64,000 nt of DNA from contig NC_133387.1 of the NCBI RefSeq assembly GCF_047511655.1, positions 140,364,853 through 140,428,852 of the forward strand. The letters are read 5' to 3'. Both the position numbers and the translations under genes were made by a program. The stretch is from Castor canadensis. Its lineage: Eukaryota > Chordata > Mammalia > Rodentia > Castoridae. Shown here one piece after another: positions 10,894 to 21,717 of this stretch. Each line of letters opens with the position of its first letter. The stretch's first letter is position 1. Below the pieces are notes generated by a model that was not told where the DNA came from, made no database searches, and was given only the letters and a program-made list of their open reading frames with translations.

Positions 10894-11130
10894 AGATTGT
10901 CTTTATTTATTTATTTATTTATTTATTTTGTGGAACTGGGGTTTGAACTCAGGGCCTACACTTTCAGTCACTCTACCAGCCCTTTTTTGTAATTTTTTTT
11001 TTTTTTTGAAATAGGGTCTTGCAAACTATTTGCCCAGGTTGTTTTTGAACCTTATCCTCCTGATCTCTGCCTCCTTAGTAGCTAGGATTATAGGCATGAG
11101 CCACTTGTGCATGGCTCTGGATTATCTTTA
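10894..11130 (-). repeat. B1-ID composite SINE with (TTTA)n tail
   Basis: A (TTTA)n tail at about 10900-10928, antisense ID half, a second T-run and an antisense B1 half ending GAGCCACTTGTGCATGGC. Approximate TSD gattgtcttta / gattatcttta. Confidence 0.85.
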
Positions 11131-11185
11131 AAGAGAGAGAGAAAAAAAAAAAAAACCCAAAACGTCAAGGTGTTTTGGAGGGGTG

Positions 11186-11285
11186 TTTTTGTTTGGGGAT
11201 TATTTGTTTTCACTCCTGAGGATTGCATTCAGAGCCTCACACTTGCTGACCATGCTCTCTACCACTGAGTTACACCCCTAGCCTT
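11186..11285 (-). repeat. ID SINE
   Basis: Antisense ID: AGAGCCTCACACTTGCTGACC followed by CTCTCTACCACTGAGTTACACC and CCTAGCC. Confidence 0.78.
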
Positions 11286-11920
11286 ATCCCTAAAGTTTTA
11301 AAATTCTGCCCCCAGTGACTAGATTTGGGCAAAAGCTAGAACAAATTACTAGTAACCACAGAGAAAAATTCCCCTTTGAATTTAGAAAAGCCCTGGTGTT
11401 AATGAAGAATGTTATTGCTGGAGCTGCATGGATGTCTCTGAAACACATGTGAGAACATAAAGAATGATTTAGGGGGCTGGATGGAGAGTTCAGGAGACCC
11501 TAAGACTAAATAAAAGCATCACACTGTGGTAAGCAATGATATTTTGCTAGTTTTAATTCATTTATAGTTCTAAATCATCTATTTCCTGAGAAACTGAAAA
11601 AAATAACTGATGTCATTTATGTAAAAATTCAATTCTTAAATTTCATTTGATGCAGAGACTTGACCACTTAAAACTGAAGGATTTTAGGCGTTAAGGATGA
11701 TGAGACTGGGCTATTGATTTTTTTTTCACTGTCTATTTTAAAATTATTAATCAGTAGCTCTAATTTTGAATTGTTATTCACTCACATTGACACATCAATG
11801 TTTTTAAGAAACCCAAGCAGAGGTAATTACCTAGCTCCATGCTTAAGCTGTTTGTTCTGATAGTTATTCCGAACTGTAATAAATAAATTTTTAAAAATAG
11901 ATAAATAAATAAGTAAATAA
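11286..11920. other. Intergenic, nothing recognised
   Basis: No supported gene or clear repeat. The 3' end merges into AT-rich (AAAT)n at about 11878-11922. Confidence 0.4.
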
Positions 11921-12075
11921 AGGTTTTGAGTTGGGCGTGATGGTGCAATACCTGTAATGCCTGCAACTTGAGAGGCTGCGTCAAGAGGATTGAAAGTTCA
12001 AGGCCAGCCTGGACTACATAGTGAGAGCCTGTCTCAAATAAATAACTAAATAAGTAAATAAATAAATGGTTTTTT
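11921..12075 (+). repeat. Monomeric B1 SINE
   Basis: GGGCGTGATGGTGCAATACC, then a GAAAGTTCAAGGCCAGCCTGG region and TAGTGAGAGCCTGTCTC, ending in (AAAT)n. This is the classic B1 form without an ID half. The approximate flanking repeat taaataaaggtttt / aaataaatggtttt marks insertion. Confidence 0.85.
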
Positions 12076-12149
12076 AAACATAGAATATTAGATTTTTCTG
12101 ACATAGGATATTAGTATAAAGCTGAAAAGAAGGAATTTCAAAAAAGGTC

Positions 12150-12238
12150 TGAGGCCAGGGTATAGCTCAGTGGTAGAATGCATCCTTCACTCACACATAG
12201 GTGGTCCTGGGTTCAATCCTAGCGCACATAAATAAATA
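12150..12238 (+). repeat. ID SINE
   Basis: GGGTATAGCTCAGTGGTAGAATG for box A and CCTGGGTTCAATCCTAGC for box B, with an ATAAATAAAT tail. Confidence 0.8.
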
Positions 12239-12434
12239 ATATGGTTTTCTGATACTGGATATCATTATTTCTACTACACATCAACATTGGTAACATCAAT
12301 CTTTTAACTTAATACTGATTTGTCAAAGATTTTAACATTGTAAGGTTTTCTAAGGGATATCCTAAAATGCAAGTTAAATTGCATTAATTTGGAGTTATTA
12401 TATTTGTGTGTTGATGTGTATTAATATGTATGTA

Positions 12435-12606
12435 CTTGACTCATTATTCTTTTTTTTGTGGTACTGGGGTTTGAACTCAGGGCCTATACCTTGAGCCACT
12501 CCACCAGTCTCTTGAACTATTTGCCCCAGCTAGCTTCGATACATGATCGTCCTGATATCTGCCTCCTCTCAGAGGCTAGGTTTACAACCCTTGACTCATT
12601 ATTCTT
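12435..12606 (-). repeat. Shortened B1-ID SINE with 17-bp TSD
   Basis: Antisense ID half (GTACTGGGGTTTGAACTCAGG) fused to a shortened antisense B1 half. The perfect direct repeat cttgactcattattctt lies at 12435-12451 and 12590-12606. A perfect 17-bp duplication indicates a fairly recent insertion. Confidence 0.92.
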
Positions 12607-13145
12607 AAGAGGTTTTCATCAAGTTTCATGAAGGCCTCAAAGGAATAACATTCAAGTAACTAATCTTAGCCTGATGTACTTTAAGATTCTGAAGACCAAT
12701 TACACAATGAATAAACCTCTAAGTAAAACTAAAACATGTAAACAACAAATAACTAAGCAACCAGCTATTAATTGGAGTAATTGGCCCTGTGCTTTGAATA
12801 GTTTTGAAGTGCAAGTGCTTAATGCCAAACGATTACACTGTAGAGTTGGAGAGTAAAAACATGAGAAGAGATGCAGGTAAAGGGTGAATTAAACACACAT
12901 TTAGTTCCATTCCTTCCTGAAACTCCATGAAAGAAGTTTTCAAAGATGTCATAATAAAATTGTCATATATACAAGATAGAGAGAACACACCCAGCAGCAG
13001 GAGTCAATGATTATCAAGGCTTTATCGCATTTGCTTTAATTTTTCTTTCCCCTCCATTTTTTTCTTATTTTCTTAGCTGAAGGATTTTAAAGTAAATCAT
13101 AGACATTATCTCATTATTGGTGCAACATCCATCTGTAAGAAAGAC
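12607..13145. other. Intergenic, nothing recognised
   Basis: No repeat or exon signature that I can support. Confidence 0.4.
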
Positions 13146-13216
13146 CTTTTTTTTTTTTTTGGTGCCATGAGGTTTGAACTCAGTGCCTCCTGCTTGCTAG
13201 GCACTCCATCAGCCCA
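13146..13216 (-). repeat. ID-half SINE fragment
   Basis: T-run followed by GGTGCCATGAGGTTTGAACTC and CTTGCTAGGCACTCCATC, with the box A region deleted. Approximate TSD aagaaagacctttt / aagaaaggacactttt. Confidence 0.75.
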
Positions 13217-13261
13217 AGAAAGGACACTTTTATGTAGGATTTTTTATGTGTGTGTTTGTGC

Positions 13262-13342
13262 TTTGGTTGGTTGTTTTGTGGTACTGAGAATCACACCCCA
13301 GGCCTTGCATATGATCTAGCACTGAACTAACCCTCCAGTCAG
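13262..13342 (-). repeat. ID SINE
   Basis: Antisense ID: TTTTGTGGTACTGAGAATCAC, CCAGGCCTTGCATATG and a decayed box A ending ACCCTCCAGTC. Confidence 0.75.
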
Positions 13343-13351
13343 AAAGGCATT

Positions 13352-13392
13352 TTTAAAATATATATATAGCCATGATAATATATACATATAGT
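13352..13392. repeat. TA-rich simple sequence
   Basis: AAAATATATATATAGCC and ATATATACATATAG; short and imperfect. Confidence 0.7.
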
Positions 13393-13605
13393 AGAATTAC
13401 ATATGATTTCAAATATATAAAATGTATGTCCTAAGTGTAGTTTGGGACATACTTATATTAAAGAATCTGACATTATCCTACATTCAAATTTAATCGGGCA
13501 ATCTATATGTTATCTGACAACATTTTTTGATCAATAATGGCAACATATCATAATTTCAATTTTCAACAACCATCATTGACCATCTGTACAACTTCTAATG
13601 TTCTA

Positions 13606-13697
13606 AGCCTGATGGTGGAGTGACTCAAGTGGTAAAGCGCCTGCCTAGCAAACTTGAGGCCCTGAGTTCAAAACCCAGTACTACAAAAAAAAATTAG
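13606..13697 (+). repeat. ID-like SINE
   Basis: GGTGGAGTGACTCAAGTGGTAAAG for the box A region and GAGTTCAAAACCCAGTACTAC before an A-run. Confidence 0.85.
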
Positions 13698-14378
13698 AAA
13701 GTCTGAGCCTAACAACAAAATCACATGTAAATTTTGTTAAAAAAACAGATACCTCCATTCCATTCTCAGAATTTCTGGGTCAGGTTTGGGTTGGGACTGA
13801 GGTTTTGCATTTTTGACAAGTTCCCAGGTGATGACTTGCTGATCGGGGGACCACACATTGAAAACCTAGACCAATCACTCTCTTTTGGTTCTCTTTTTTA
13901 AAACAATTTTTTACATATTCTTTTTTCATTCTCTTCAAACCTCCTATATCTCCTCCCAAAACTGACTCTCAGCTGACAAACCCACTTGGTACTTTATTGG
14001 CAAAAAAAAAAAAAAAAATCAAAGCAATCAAACTAGAACTTCCCTTGTTCTCACAGTGACATCTGCCTCACCTCTGATATCTGCCTCACCTCCGGCATCT
14101 GCACTGTACACACTGTTGGGGTGTTTTCCAACACCAACAAGCAATTCTCCAATTCTCTGCAGACACAACTTTGTATATTACAATTCAATTCAATTCTGAC
14201 ATTAACTCCCTGGAGTTAGTTTTAGATCTTATAATTGAAAGGGCTTAGTCCCATAAGAAGACCCCACTTGGATCCAAGTTGCAAGTCCTAGGTTGTCATC
14301 ATACTTCTGATCAGCTGGCTGTATATAAATCAGGGCTTCTCATGGCCCCAAATGATGATGTGCTATGATAACTCTTAG
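13698..14378. other. Intergenic, nothing recognised
   Basis: Contains an internal A-run near 14002 but no clear SINE. A small imperfect duplication, ATCTGCCTCACCTCTGAT / ATCTGCCTCACCTCCGGC, lies near 14065-14100. Confidence 0.4.
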
Positions 14379-14476
14379 AAGGGCTGGTGGGGTGGCTCAG
14401 GTGGTAACAGTGCCTGCCTAGTAAGCATGAGTTCAAACCCTAGTACCACCAAAAAAAAAAAAAAAAAAAAAAAACC
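14379..14476 (+). repeat. ID-like SINE with long A-tail
   Basis: GGGCTGGTGGGGTGGCTCAGG, then AGTTCAAACCCTAGTACCACC and about 24 A. Confidence 0.88.
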
Positions 14477-14519
14477 CGAACAACAAAAACAAAACCAAAA
14501 CCCTCAGGAATATACTTTT

Positions 14520-14940
14520 CTTACATTTACTGGTATATTATGATGGAGTCAACTCAGGGACAGGCCAATAGAAGAGATGTGTATGACAAGGTGTAGGGGG
14601 AGGGGTTCTCTCTAGGTACACCATCTTCCCAGCACTCCATGTGTTCAACCCAGGAGGCTCTCTGAACCTCAGCCTTTGGGTTTTATGGAGGCCTGATTGG
14701 CCAATGGTAATTAAATCAATCTTCAGCCCTGCTCCCCTCCCCAGTGGCTAGCACTAGAACTGAAAGTTCCAAGTTCTAATCACAAGGTTGGTTCCCCCCC
14801 AGGCAATCAGCTATCTGGAAGCCCCATTCTAACTTGTCTCATCACTCAGGTGTGATTTGGAGCTCTTTTATCATTCAGGAAATTCCAAGCGTTTGGGGAC
14901 CTCTGTGCCTAGAACTAGGGACAAAGATCAAATGTATTCT
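14520..14940 (+). mobile_element. Possible ERV LTR
   Basis: Has a middle segment with AACTGAAAGTTCCAAGTTC and CTAATCACAAGGTTGGTTCC, then AAGCCCCATTCTAACTTG. I associate this order with old mammalian ERV LTRs. No family could be assigned with certainty. Confidence 0.4.
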
Positions 14941-15339
14941 TCACGACTACTATTTCTGCAGTTATTGCAGAGAAGCCCTCCCTGTTCCTGTCTAATGACA
15001 CTCCTTCTACTTGGGCACTGAATTCTGTCACCTCTGGCCCACTTTAGGAAATAAATGTAGTTAATTCTTTCCACTTCACTTCTACACCATCAAAATTTTC
15101 CTTTCCACTGGATCCTCATCAGTATTCACCCATGCTGTTATCTTCCCCTCCTGCCCCAAAACTCCAACCCACAAACTCATTTCTTGACCTCATATCCCCT
15201 CTCTACCTACCACCCCACTTCTTTCCTTTCTGGTATTATAAAACTCCACAAAGGAATTGCTTGTACTTGTTTGTTTCGTGTTTATCTCTCTCCATTCCAA
15301 ACAATGATACTTGAGCTGAGAGCACAAGGAGATGCTGAG

Positions 15340-15362
15340 TGTGGGTGGGTGGGGGGGGGGGT
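15340..15362. repeat. G-rich simple sequence
   Basis: GTGGGTGGGTGGGGGGGG, capable in principle of forming a G-quadruplex. Confidence 0.6.
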
Positions 15363-15489
15363 TGTGCACAGAAGAGTTACTTAGGAAGACAAAAGAAAGG
15401 GAGAAAAATGAAGCAGAGGAAAGTGATAGGAGATTAAGTTGGAAATGAACAGAGGCTAACCTGGGCAGGCCTTTTGATAATGTGTAGTG

Positions 15490-15640
15490 TGTTCAGTCAT
15501 GCACAGTGTAATAACATTTCTGTCAGTGATGGCTCAAATACACAATGGTGGTCCCATCTGATTCTAACACAGCTTAGGCGTGGTAGACTATATCAGGTAG
15601 GTTCGCACAACAATGGAAATGGCTAGCAATGCAGTTCTCA
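15490..15640 (+). mobile_element. Possible old interspersed repeat
   Basis: The segment around ACAATGGTGGTCCCATCTGA resembles an old mammalian interspersed repeat whose name I cannot settle. Confidence 0.3.
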
Positions 15641-15699
15641 ATCCTTTAGTGACCCACCCTTTTTCCTCACACAACTCCAAAATCCTGTCTTTTTATATG

Positions 15700-16345
15700 T
15701 CAATTAGTTGACTGATAAGGCTGGTCACCTCTATATAACGTCAGGATGAGGCCATCACTGGGAAGACCATGGTATGATTAGAGTGGAGGAGGGGAGAAGG
15801 AGCTGAAAGTTGAGTTGTATACCACTGGCCAGTAATCTAATCAATTATGCCTAGGTGATGAAGCTTCTATAAATACCCAAAAAGACTGGATCCAGAAAAC
15901 CTCTGGAGTGCTGAGCACCTGGATGCTCCCGGAGAGTGGCTCACCTGAAGAGGCATGGAAATTCCGCACCCTTCCCACATCCCTTGCTCTCTGCATCTCT
16001 TCATCTGTGTCCTTTGTAATATCCTTTACTATAAACCAACAAACTTAAGTAACTTTCCCTTAGTTCTGTGAATCGCTCTAGCAAATTAGTGGAACCCAAG
16101 GAGTAGGTTGTAGGAACCCTAATTCATAGCTAGTCAGTCAAAAGCAACCTGGAGCTTGCAATTGGCATTAGAAGTGGGAGGCCATTTTGTGGGACTGAGC
16201 CTTCAATCTGTGGGATCCCATGCTATCTCCAGATGGACAGTGTCAGAATAAAACTGAATTAGGGGGGCTGATGTCCACTGCTGAAGTGCTACTTGCTTAG
16301 GGTGTGGGGAACCTCCCCACATATTTGGTAACAGAAGTTTTCTGT
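15700..16345 (+). mobile_element. ERVL-type LTR, probable
   Basis: Order of blocks: TATGCCTAGGTGATGAAGC and CTATAAATACCC (TATA-like), then CCTTTGTAATATCCTTTA, then ATGCTATCTCCAGATGGACA, and finally GGTGTGGGGAACCTCCCC with CACATATTTGG. This resembles an old endogenous retroviral LTR. No coding sequence is attached. Confidence 0.5.
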
Positions 16346-16403
16346 GTAGATCATTGAGTTTGGGTAAGTTTCTTCTTTCCACTAAGACCTTAAAAACAGC
16401 ATT

Positions 16404-16498
16404 CAGACTGGGGATGTAGTTTAGTGATTATTTGCCTAGCATGCATGAGGCTCTGGGTTCGATCCCCCAGTACTACAAAAACAAACAAACAAAAAATT
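16404..16498 (+). repeat. ID SINE
   Basis: GACTGGGGATGTAGTTTAGTG, GCCTAGCATGCATGAGGCTC and GGGTTCGATCCCCCAG, an almost consensus ID, with an (AAAC)n tail. Confidence 0.9.
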
Positions 16499-16966
16499 CA
16501 GAATTCCAGACTACTCTTAGATAAATTAGGTGATGCTGAAGGTTTTTCTAAAGCACTGGAGTTGCATTTTGAAAAAAAAAAATCACTGGCTATGACATGG
16601 AAAGGGAAATGATAGTAAAATTAGTGGCTGGGAGACCAATGAAGAGTAGAAAGAGTGGAGATGCGGTAAGTTGAGTTAGTGGCGGTGGGTATGGCAAGCG
16701 CTTGGAATGTTCTGGGGAGACATTTGGACTATAGAATGCAGGAGCTGGCAACTGCATTTGTATATTTTGTTTCTCTGCACTGACTAGGGCTGGAGTAGAT
16801 TTTGCAGAATAAATAATGGGTGCAGCTTGAATTGAAAAGTGTTTCACATACATAAGGTGAATTTGTGAAGTATTTTTCACATCTGTAAAATATTACCTGG
16901 CTTTCCATATTAACTAAAAGAGGCAGCAGAGCCTGTTCACAGATAACTATAAACTAGAATCTCATT
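16499..16966. other. Intergenic, nothing recognised
   Basis: No supported exon or repeat. The 96-residue open frame on the minus strand at 16590-16880 has no recognisable domain. Confidence 0.4.
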
Positions 16967-18560
16967 GATACCTTTGATCTTTTTTTAAAAAATTTTTATT
17001 TTATTCATATGTGCATACAATGTTTGAGTCATTTTTCCCCACTTCCCCCCTCCCTTATCCTCCCCTTACCCCCCTTTACCCCTCGCTACCAGGCACAAAC
17101 TATTCTGCCTTTATCTCTAATTTTGTTGAAGAGAGAGTATAAGCAATAATAGGAAGGAACAAGGGTTTTTGCTAGTTGAGATAAGGGTAGCTATACAGGG
17201 AGTTGACTCACATTAATTTCCTGTGCGTGTGTGTTACCTTCTAAGTTAATTCTTCTTGAACTAACCTTTTCTCTAGTTCCTGGTCCCCTTCTCCTATTGG
17301 CCTCAGTTGCTTAAAGTATCTGCTTTAGTTTCTCTGCGTTGAGGGCAACAAATGCTATCTAGTTTTTTGGGTGTCTTACCTACCCTCATACCTTTCTTGT
17401 GTGTTCTCGCTTTATCATGTGATCAAAGTCCGATTCCCTTGTTGTGTTTGCCCTTGATCTAATGTCCACATATGAGGGAGAACATACGATTTTTGGTCTT
17501 TTGGGCCAGGCTAACCTCACTCAGAATGATGTTCTCCAATTCCATCCATTTACCTGCAAGTGATAACATTTCGTTCTTCTTCATGGCTGCATAAAACTCC
17601 ATTGTGTATAGATACCACATTTTCTTAATCCATTCATCAGTGGTGGGGCATCTTGGCTGTTTCCATAACTTGGCTATTGTGAATAGTGCTGCAATAAACA
17701 TGGGGGTGCAGGTGCCTCTGGAGTAACCTGTGTCACATTCTTTTGGGTATATCCCCAAGAGTGGTATTGCTGGATCATATGGTAGATCAATGTTTAGCTT
17801 TTTAAGTAGCCTCCAAATTTTTTTCCAGAGTGGTTGTACTAGTTTACATTCCCACCAGCAGTGTAAGAGGGTTCCTTTTTCCTTGCATCCTCACCAACCC
17901 CTGTTGTTGGTGGTGTTGCTAATGATGGCTATTCTAACAGGGGTGAGGTGGAATCTTAGTGTGGTTTTAATTTGCATTTCCTTTATTGCTAGAGATGGTG
18001 AGCATTTTTTCATGTGTTTTTTAGCCATTTGAATTTCTTCTTTTGAGAAAGTTCTGTTTAGTTCACTTGCCCATTTCGTTATTGGTTCATTAATTTTGGG
18101 AGAATTTAGTTTTTTAAGTTCCCTGTATGTTCTGGTTATCAGACCTTTGTCTGATGTGTAGCTGGCAAATATTTTCTCCCACTCTGTGGGTGTTCTCTTC
18201 AGTTTAGAGACCATTTCTTTTGTTAGCAGAAGCTTTTTAGTTTTATGAAGTCCCATTTATCTATGCTATCTCTTAGTTGCTGTGCTGCTGGGGTTCCATT
18301 GAGAAAGTTCTTACCTATACCTACTAACTCCAGAGTATTTCCTACCCTTTCCTGTATCAACTTTAGAGTTTGTGGTCTGATATTAAGATTCTTGATCCAT
18401 TTTGAGTTAATATTGGTATAGGGTGATAAACATGGATCTAGTTTCAGTTTTTTGCAGACTTCTAACCAGTTTTCCCAGCAGTTTTTGTTGAAGAGGCTAT
18501 CTTTTTTCCATTGTATATTTTTAGCGCTTTTGTCAAAGACAAGTTGGATACCTTTGATCT
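16967..18560 (-). mobile_element. 5'-truncated L1 with 14-bp TSD
   Basis: On the minus strand this holds the distal third of L1 ORF2, the 3' UTR with the complement of the G-rich tract (about 17035-17090), and an A-tail at about 16981-16995. The element is about 1.57 kb. The direct repeat gatacctttgatct lies at 16967-16980 and 18547-18560, matching perfectly. The recognisable ORF2 parts read in more than one frame (17891-18256 and 17459-17758), so it is dead as well as truncated. Confidence 0.93.
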
Positions 18561-18663
18561 AAACTGGAAACTTGTTTTTAACAGAGTGACACTCCAAACC
18601 ATAGACTTTCATTTTTAGTTAAGACTATGAATTTTTTCCCCCAACCAAGAGAACTAAATGAAT

Positions 18664-18892
18664 TAGCTGGATGGTGGTAGCTCACACCTGTAATCCTAGA
18701 TACTCAGTGGGCAAAGATCAGGAGGATCACAGTACGAAGCCAGCCCTGGGCAAATGGTTCACAAGATCCTATCTCAAAAATATCCAACACAAAAAAGGGC
18801 TGGCAGAGTGGGTCAAGTGGTAGACAACCTGCCTAGCAAGTACAAGACCGAGTTCAAACCCCACTACCACAAAAAAAAAAAAAAAAAAAAGC
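18664..18892 (+). repeat. B1-ID composite SINE
   Basis: B1 half (GTAGCTCACACCTGTAATCC), then the AAAAAAGGGCTGGCAGAGTGG junction, an ID half with box B GAGTTCAAACCC, and an A-run of about 20. Confidence 0.9.
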
Positions 18893-18926
18893 GAGAGAGG
18901 AGATTTGAATGAAATTAATTAGTGCC

Positions 18927-19256
18927 TGTTGTGATTTGAATGTGTCCCCCCCAAAGTGCATGTGTTGGAAACAGTCCTCAGTGCAAGTGTTGTTGGAGGT
19001 GTGGGATCTAGTAAGAGGCCTTTAGGTCATGAGGGGGATTAATACCGTTCTCTTAGGAGCAGGTTAGTTATGATGAGAGTGGGTTTGCTATAAAAGCAAG
19101 TGCAGCCCCTTATTGCCCTTCTGCCTCCACCAGAAGCAGTAAGAAAGCCTTGGCCAATCGTGGGTCCCTTTCAGAAGTGTAAGAAATCAATCTCTGTTCT
19201 TTATAAATTACCCAGTTTAGATATTCTATTATTGCAGCACAAAATGTTCTAAGACA
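18927..19256 (+). mobile_element. Solo LTR, ERVL-MaLR type
   Basis: Starts TGTTGTGATTTGAATGTGTC and continues with AAAGTGCATGTGTTGGAAAC, TTTAGGTCATGAGGGG and GGGTTTGCTATAAAAGC (TATA region). It ends with CTGTTCTTTATAAATTACC and GCAGCACAAAATG then TCTAAGACA. This block order is that of MaLR LTRs. No internal region is attached, so it is a solo LTR. Confidence 0.8.
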
Positions 19257-19361
19257 GCACCTCACTACTCAGATCTCTCCAGAATTCTGCTAAGTCTGCC
19301 TATTGCTTTAAGTGCAGAACCGCTATTCTAACAGCTCATATATTCAGGCAGTTGGGATTTC

Positions 19362-19755
19362 CATTTTTCTTTTGGCTATATTAGGGTTTGAACTCAGGGC
19401 CTTGTGCTTGTGAGGCAGGCACTCTTATCACTTGTGTTACACCTTTAGCCTTTTTATTTTTGGATAGAGTCTCACATTTTTGCTGACCTTGCATTGCGAT
19501 TCTCCCAACTGGCAATACTATGCCCAGCTTATTGGTTGAAATGGGATCTTGTTAACTTTTTTTTTTTTTGGTGGTGGTGGTGGTGGTAATAGGGTTTAAA
19601 CTCAGTAATTGAACTTGAACTTGCTAGGCAGGCACTCTTACCATTTAAGCCACAGCTCCAGTCCCCAGGTCTTGCTAACTTTTTGCTGGGACTGGTCTTG
19701 AACCATGATTCTCGAGTAACTGGGATTACAGCAGTGAGCCACCATGCCTGGCAAC
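19362..19755 (-). repeat. Two nested or tandem B1/ID SINEs with (TGG)n
   Basis: One antisense ID half starts near 19384 (AGGGTTTGAACTCAGGGCC). Another ID plus B1 starts after a T-run and GGTGGTGGTGGTGGTGG at 19560-19590. The far right ends with antisense B1 (GTGAGCCACCATGCCTGGC). The split of the first B1 by the second element suggests nesting. Confidence 0.75.
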
Positions 19756-19904
19756 CAAATTCTTTCTAGGAAGGCTATTTTATCATCAGCATTGCCTCAA
19801 ATTGGTCATTGTTTTCACTTGCTACTACTGAAGTCTTCCTGTGGCACACTGTAATCACCATCCATCATAATTATTTGTTGTGCAGGGGACTGACATTATT
19901 TTTG

Positions 19905-19988
19905 CCTTTTTCTTGTGCTGGGGATCAAATTTAGGATCTTGCAAATGCTAAACACTCACTGTACCACTGAGCTACACCCCCAATTCCT
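19905..19988 (-). repeat. ID SINE
   Basis: Antisense ID: CTTGTGCTGGGGATCAAATT, then CTTGCAAATGCTAAACACTC and GTACCACTGAGCTACACCCC. Confidence 0.85.
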
Positions 19989-20167
19989 GTTTTTAATTTA
20001 ATTTGTTGTGGGCCATTTTGGTTAAGGGCCTCAACAAAAAAGTTGAAAACTACTTAGACTCTAGACTTCCTAAGATTGTAAAAATGGAAATGACTTAAAT
20101 ATAAAATTTAGTCCTACTTCCTATTGTCTAGCAAAACAAGGTGAATTTCAAACTAATAAATGTCATT

Positions 20168-20500
20168 TTGGGGGGTTGGTAGTGGTACTGGGGGTTGACC
20201 GCAGCGTCTGGCTCTTGTGAGGCAGTTGCTCTACCACTTGAGCCGCACCCTCAGCCCTTTGTGCTTTGGTTACTTTTGAGATAGGGTCTGGCATTGTGTC
20301 CAGCTGGACTGGACTGTGAGCCTTTTATTTGAGCTTCCCTGAATAGCTGGGATGACAGGTACACACCACCGTGGCCAGCCATCCACTGAGATGGAGTATT
20401 GTGAACTTTTTGCCCCCGGCTGACCTCAAACTGCAATCCTCTTGACCTCTGATTCCCAAGTAGAGCTAGGATTACAGGCTTGAGTCACAATGCCCAGTCT
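20168..20500 (-). repeat. ID-B1-B1 composite SINE
   Basis: Antisense ID half (GGTACTGGGGGTTGACC; CTACCACTTGAGCCGCACC) followed by two antisense B1-derived units, one ending ACACCACCGTGGCCAGCC and one ending GAGTCACAATGCCCAGTC. Confidence 0.82.
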
Positions 20501-20920
20501 AATTTTTATTTCTTATTCAAACCTAAAGACAAAAAAAATGGGCAGTTGACTAAATATTTCTCCCTTTATTCCTACCACACATATTTGACTATGAAGGCTT
20601 ACAACCTAAAGGAAATATGAATAATCCAGTCAGTAGAATGAATATCTGCTGGAAGAAAAATAATCCAATGGATTTCTATGATTACTCGTACTGTGAATAC
20701 TAACAGAAGCCTATGATAGAAAATGCAAAAGGCCCAAGAGAATCCAGGAGAGAAAAGTCTTCTTTTCCCCCTGGGCCCTCACTGTCTTTCCCTGTCCCTA
20801 GAGACAGCTCCTCTGCATCTTTGCAGATACATGGACCCATGTGATGAAGCAAGGTACCTGTGCATCAGGGCTTGCACGCAAGGTAAGGACTCTCTTCATG
20901 TCCTCAAGATAAACAGGCAC

Positions 20921-21001
20921 CTTTGTGTACTGGGGATTGTACTTGGGGCCTCACACTTGCTAGGCAGATGCTCTACCACTTGAGCCACCACCTCAGCCCC
21001 A
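20921..21001 (-). repeat. ID-half SINE
   Basis: Antisense: TGTACTGGGGATTGTACTTG, then CACTTGCTAGGCAGATGCTC and TACCACTTGAGCCACCACC. Confidence 0.82.
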
Positions 21002-21029
21002 GACGAATCTTTTCTGAGTTAAAAAGAGT

Positions 21030-21118
21030 TTAGGGCTGAGATGTAGCTCAGTGCTAGGGTGCTTCCCTAGCATGTGTGATGCCTTGGGTTCAATCCCCAG
21101 CACTGCAAAACCAAAAAT
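21030..21118 (+). repeat. ID SINE
   Basis: GGGCTGAGATGTAGCTCAGTG, TTCCCTAGCATGTGTGATGCC and GGGTTCAATCCCCAGCACTG. Confidence 0.88.
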
Positions 21119-21235
21119 GAAACACGAGTACAATGGCAGCAAGCACCTTGGTAATTTATGGGAACATCAACAAAGCTGCAGACATTAGGAGTGTTCCTCA
21201 CAAGGGGTGAGATACTGTCTTTAAAAAGAAAAAAA

Positions 21236-21330
21236 AGGACTGGAGGTGTGGCTCAAGTGGCAGAGCACCTGCTTTGCAAGCACAAAGGCCAGAGTTCAAA
21301 CCCCAGCTCATCCAAAAAAACAAAAAAGCC
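21236..21330 (+). repeat. ID-like SINE
   Basis: GACTGGAGGTGTGGCTCAAG and GAGTTCAAACCCCAGCTCATCC with an A-rich tail. Confidence 0.85.
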
Positions 21331-21529
21331 CATCCAAACATTAGTATTTAAGTTTTACTCCATATCAATATAAATTTCTAGTAACTATAACGTATGTAAT
21401 CTGAGTTTTAAGGATAATTCGTCAAACCTAAAAAATTTTATAATTTCATAAATCATCACCATTTTTGTGATACGTGAATATGATCAGTAGGCTTTTGGTT
21501 CCTTTTCCTTTTTTTAGGTGTAATTTATT

Positions 21530-21655
21530 TATTTGCATTGTGTTAAAACACATACATATATTTTAAATTTTATTTTATTGTTTTTACATTTACTTACATG
21601 TGCATACATTGTTTCGGCCCTCTCCCTCCTCCCCCAACTCCTCCTTTTGGTTCAT
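21530..21655 (-). mobile_element. L1 3' UTR tail fragment
   Basis: TTTTATTGTTTTTACATTTAC, CATGTGCATACATTGTTTC and a C-rich CCCTCTCCCTCCTCCCCCAAC tract, the antisense of an L1 3' end. It lies directly beyond the inferred SPPL2A polyadenylation site. Confidence 0.7.
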
Positions 21656-21694
21656 TTTCAAGGATTTTTTGTACCATACAAAATAAGTTGAAAC

Positions 21695-21717
21695 TTTATT
21701 TGAAAACAGAATTTATT
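21695..21717 (-). terminator. SPPL2A: Tandem poly(A) signals, distal SPPL2A end
   Basis: Two AATAAA hexamers on the minus strand (TTTATT on + at 21695-21700 and 21712-21717) stand 11 bp apart. The region just beyond them toward lower coordinates becomes a T-rich L1 tail. They are the best candidates for the distal polyadenylation site. Confidence 0.55.

Noticed and set aside
16404-16498. tRNA-like box A and box B sequences, here and at many other ID elements
   Set aside because: They are tRNA-derived SINEs with A-tails; no cloverleaf with a proper acceptor stem and anticodon arm is seen, so no tRNA gene is called.
17459-18256. Two minus-strand open frames that look protein-coding
   Set aside because: They are pieces of L1 ORF2 in a truncated L1 bounded by a 14-bp TSD, not a host gene.
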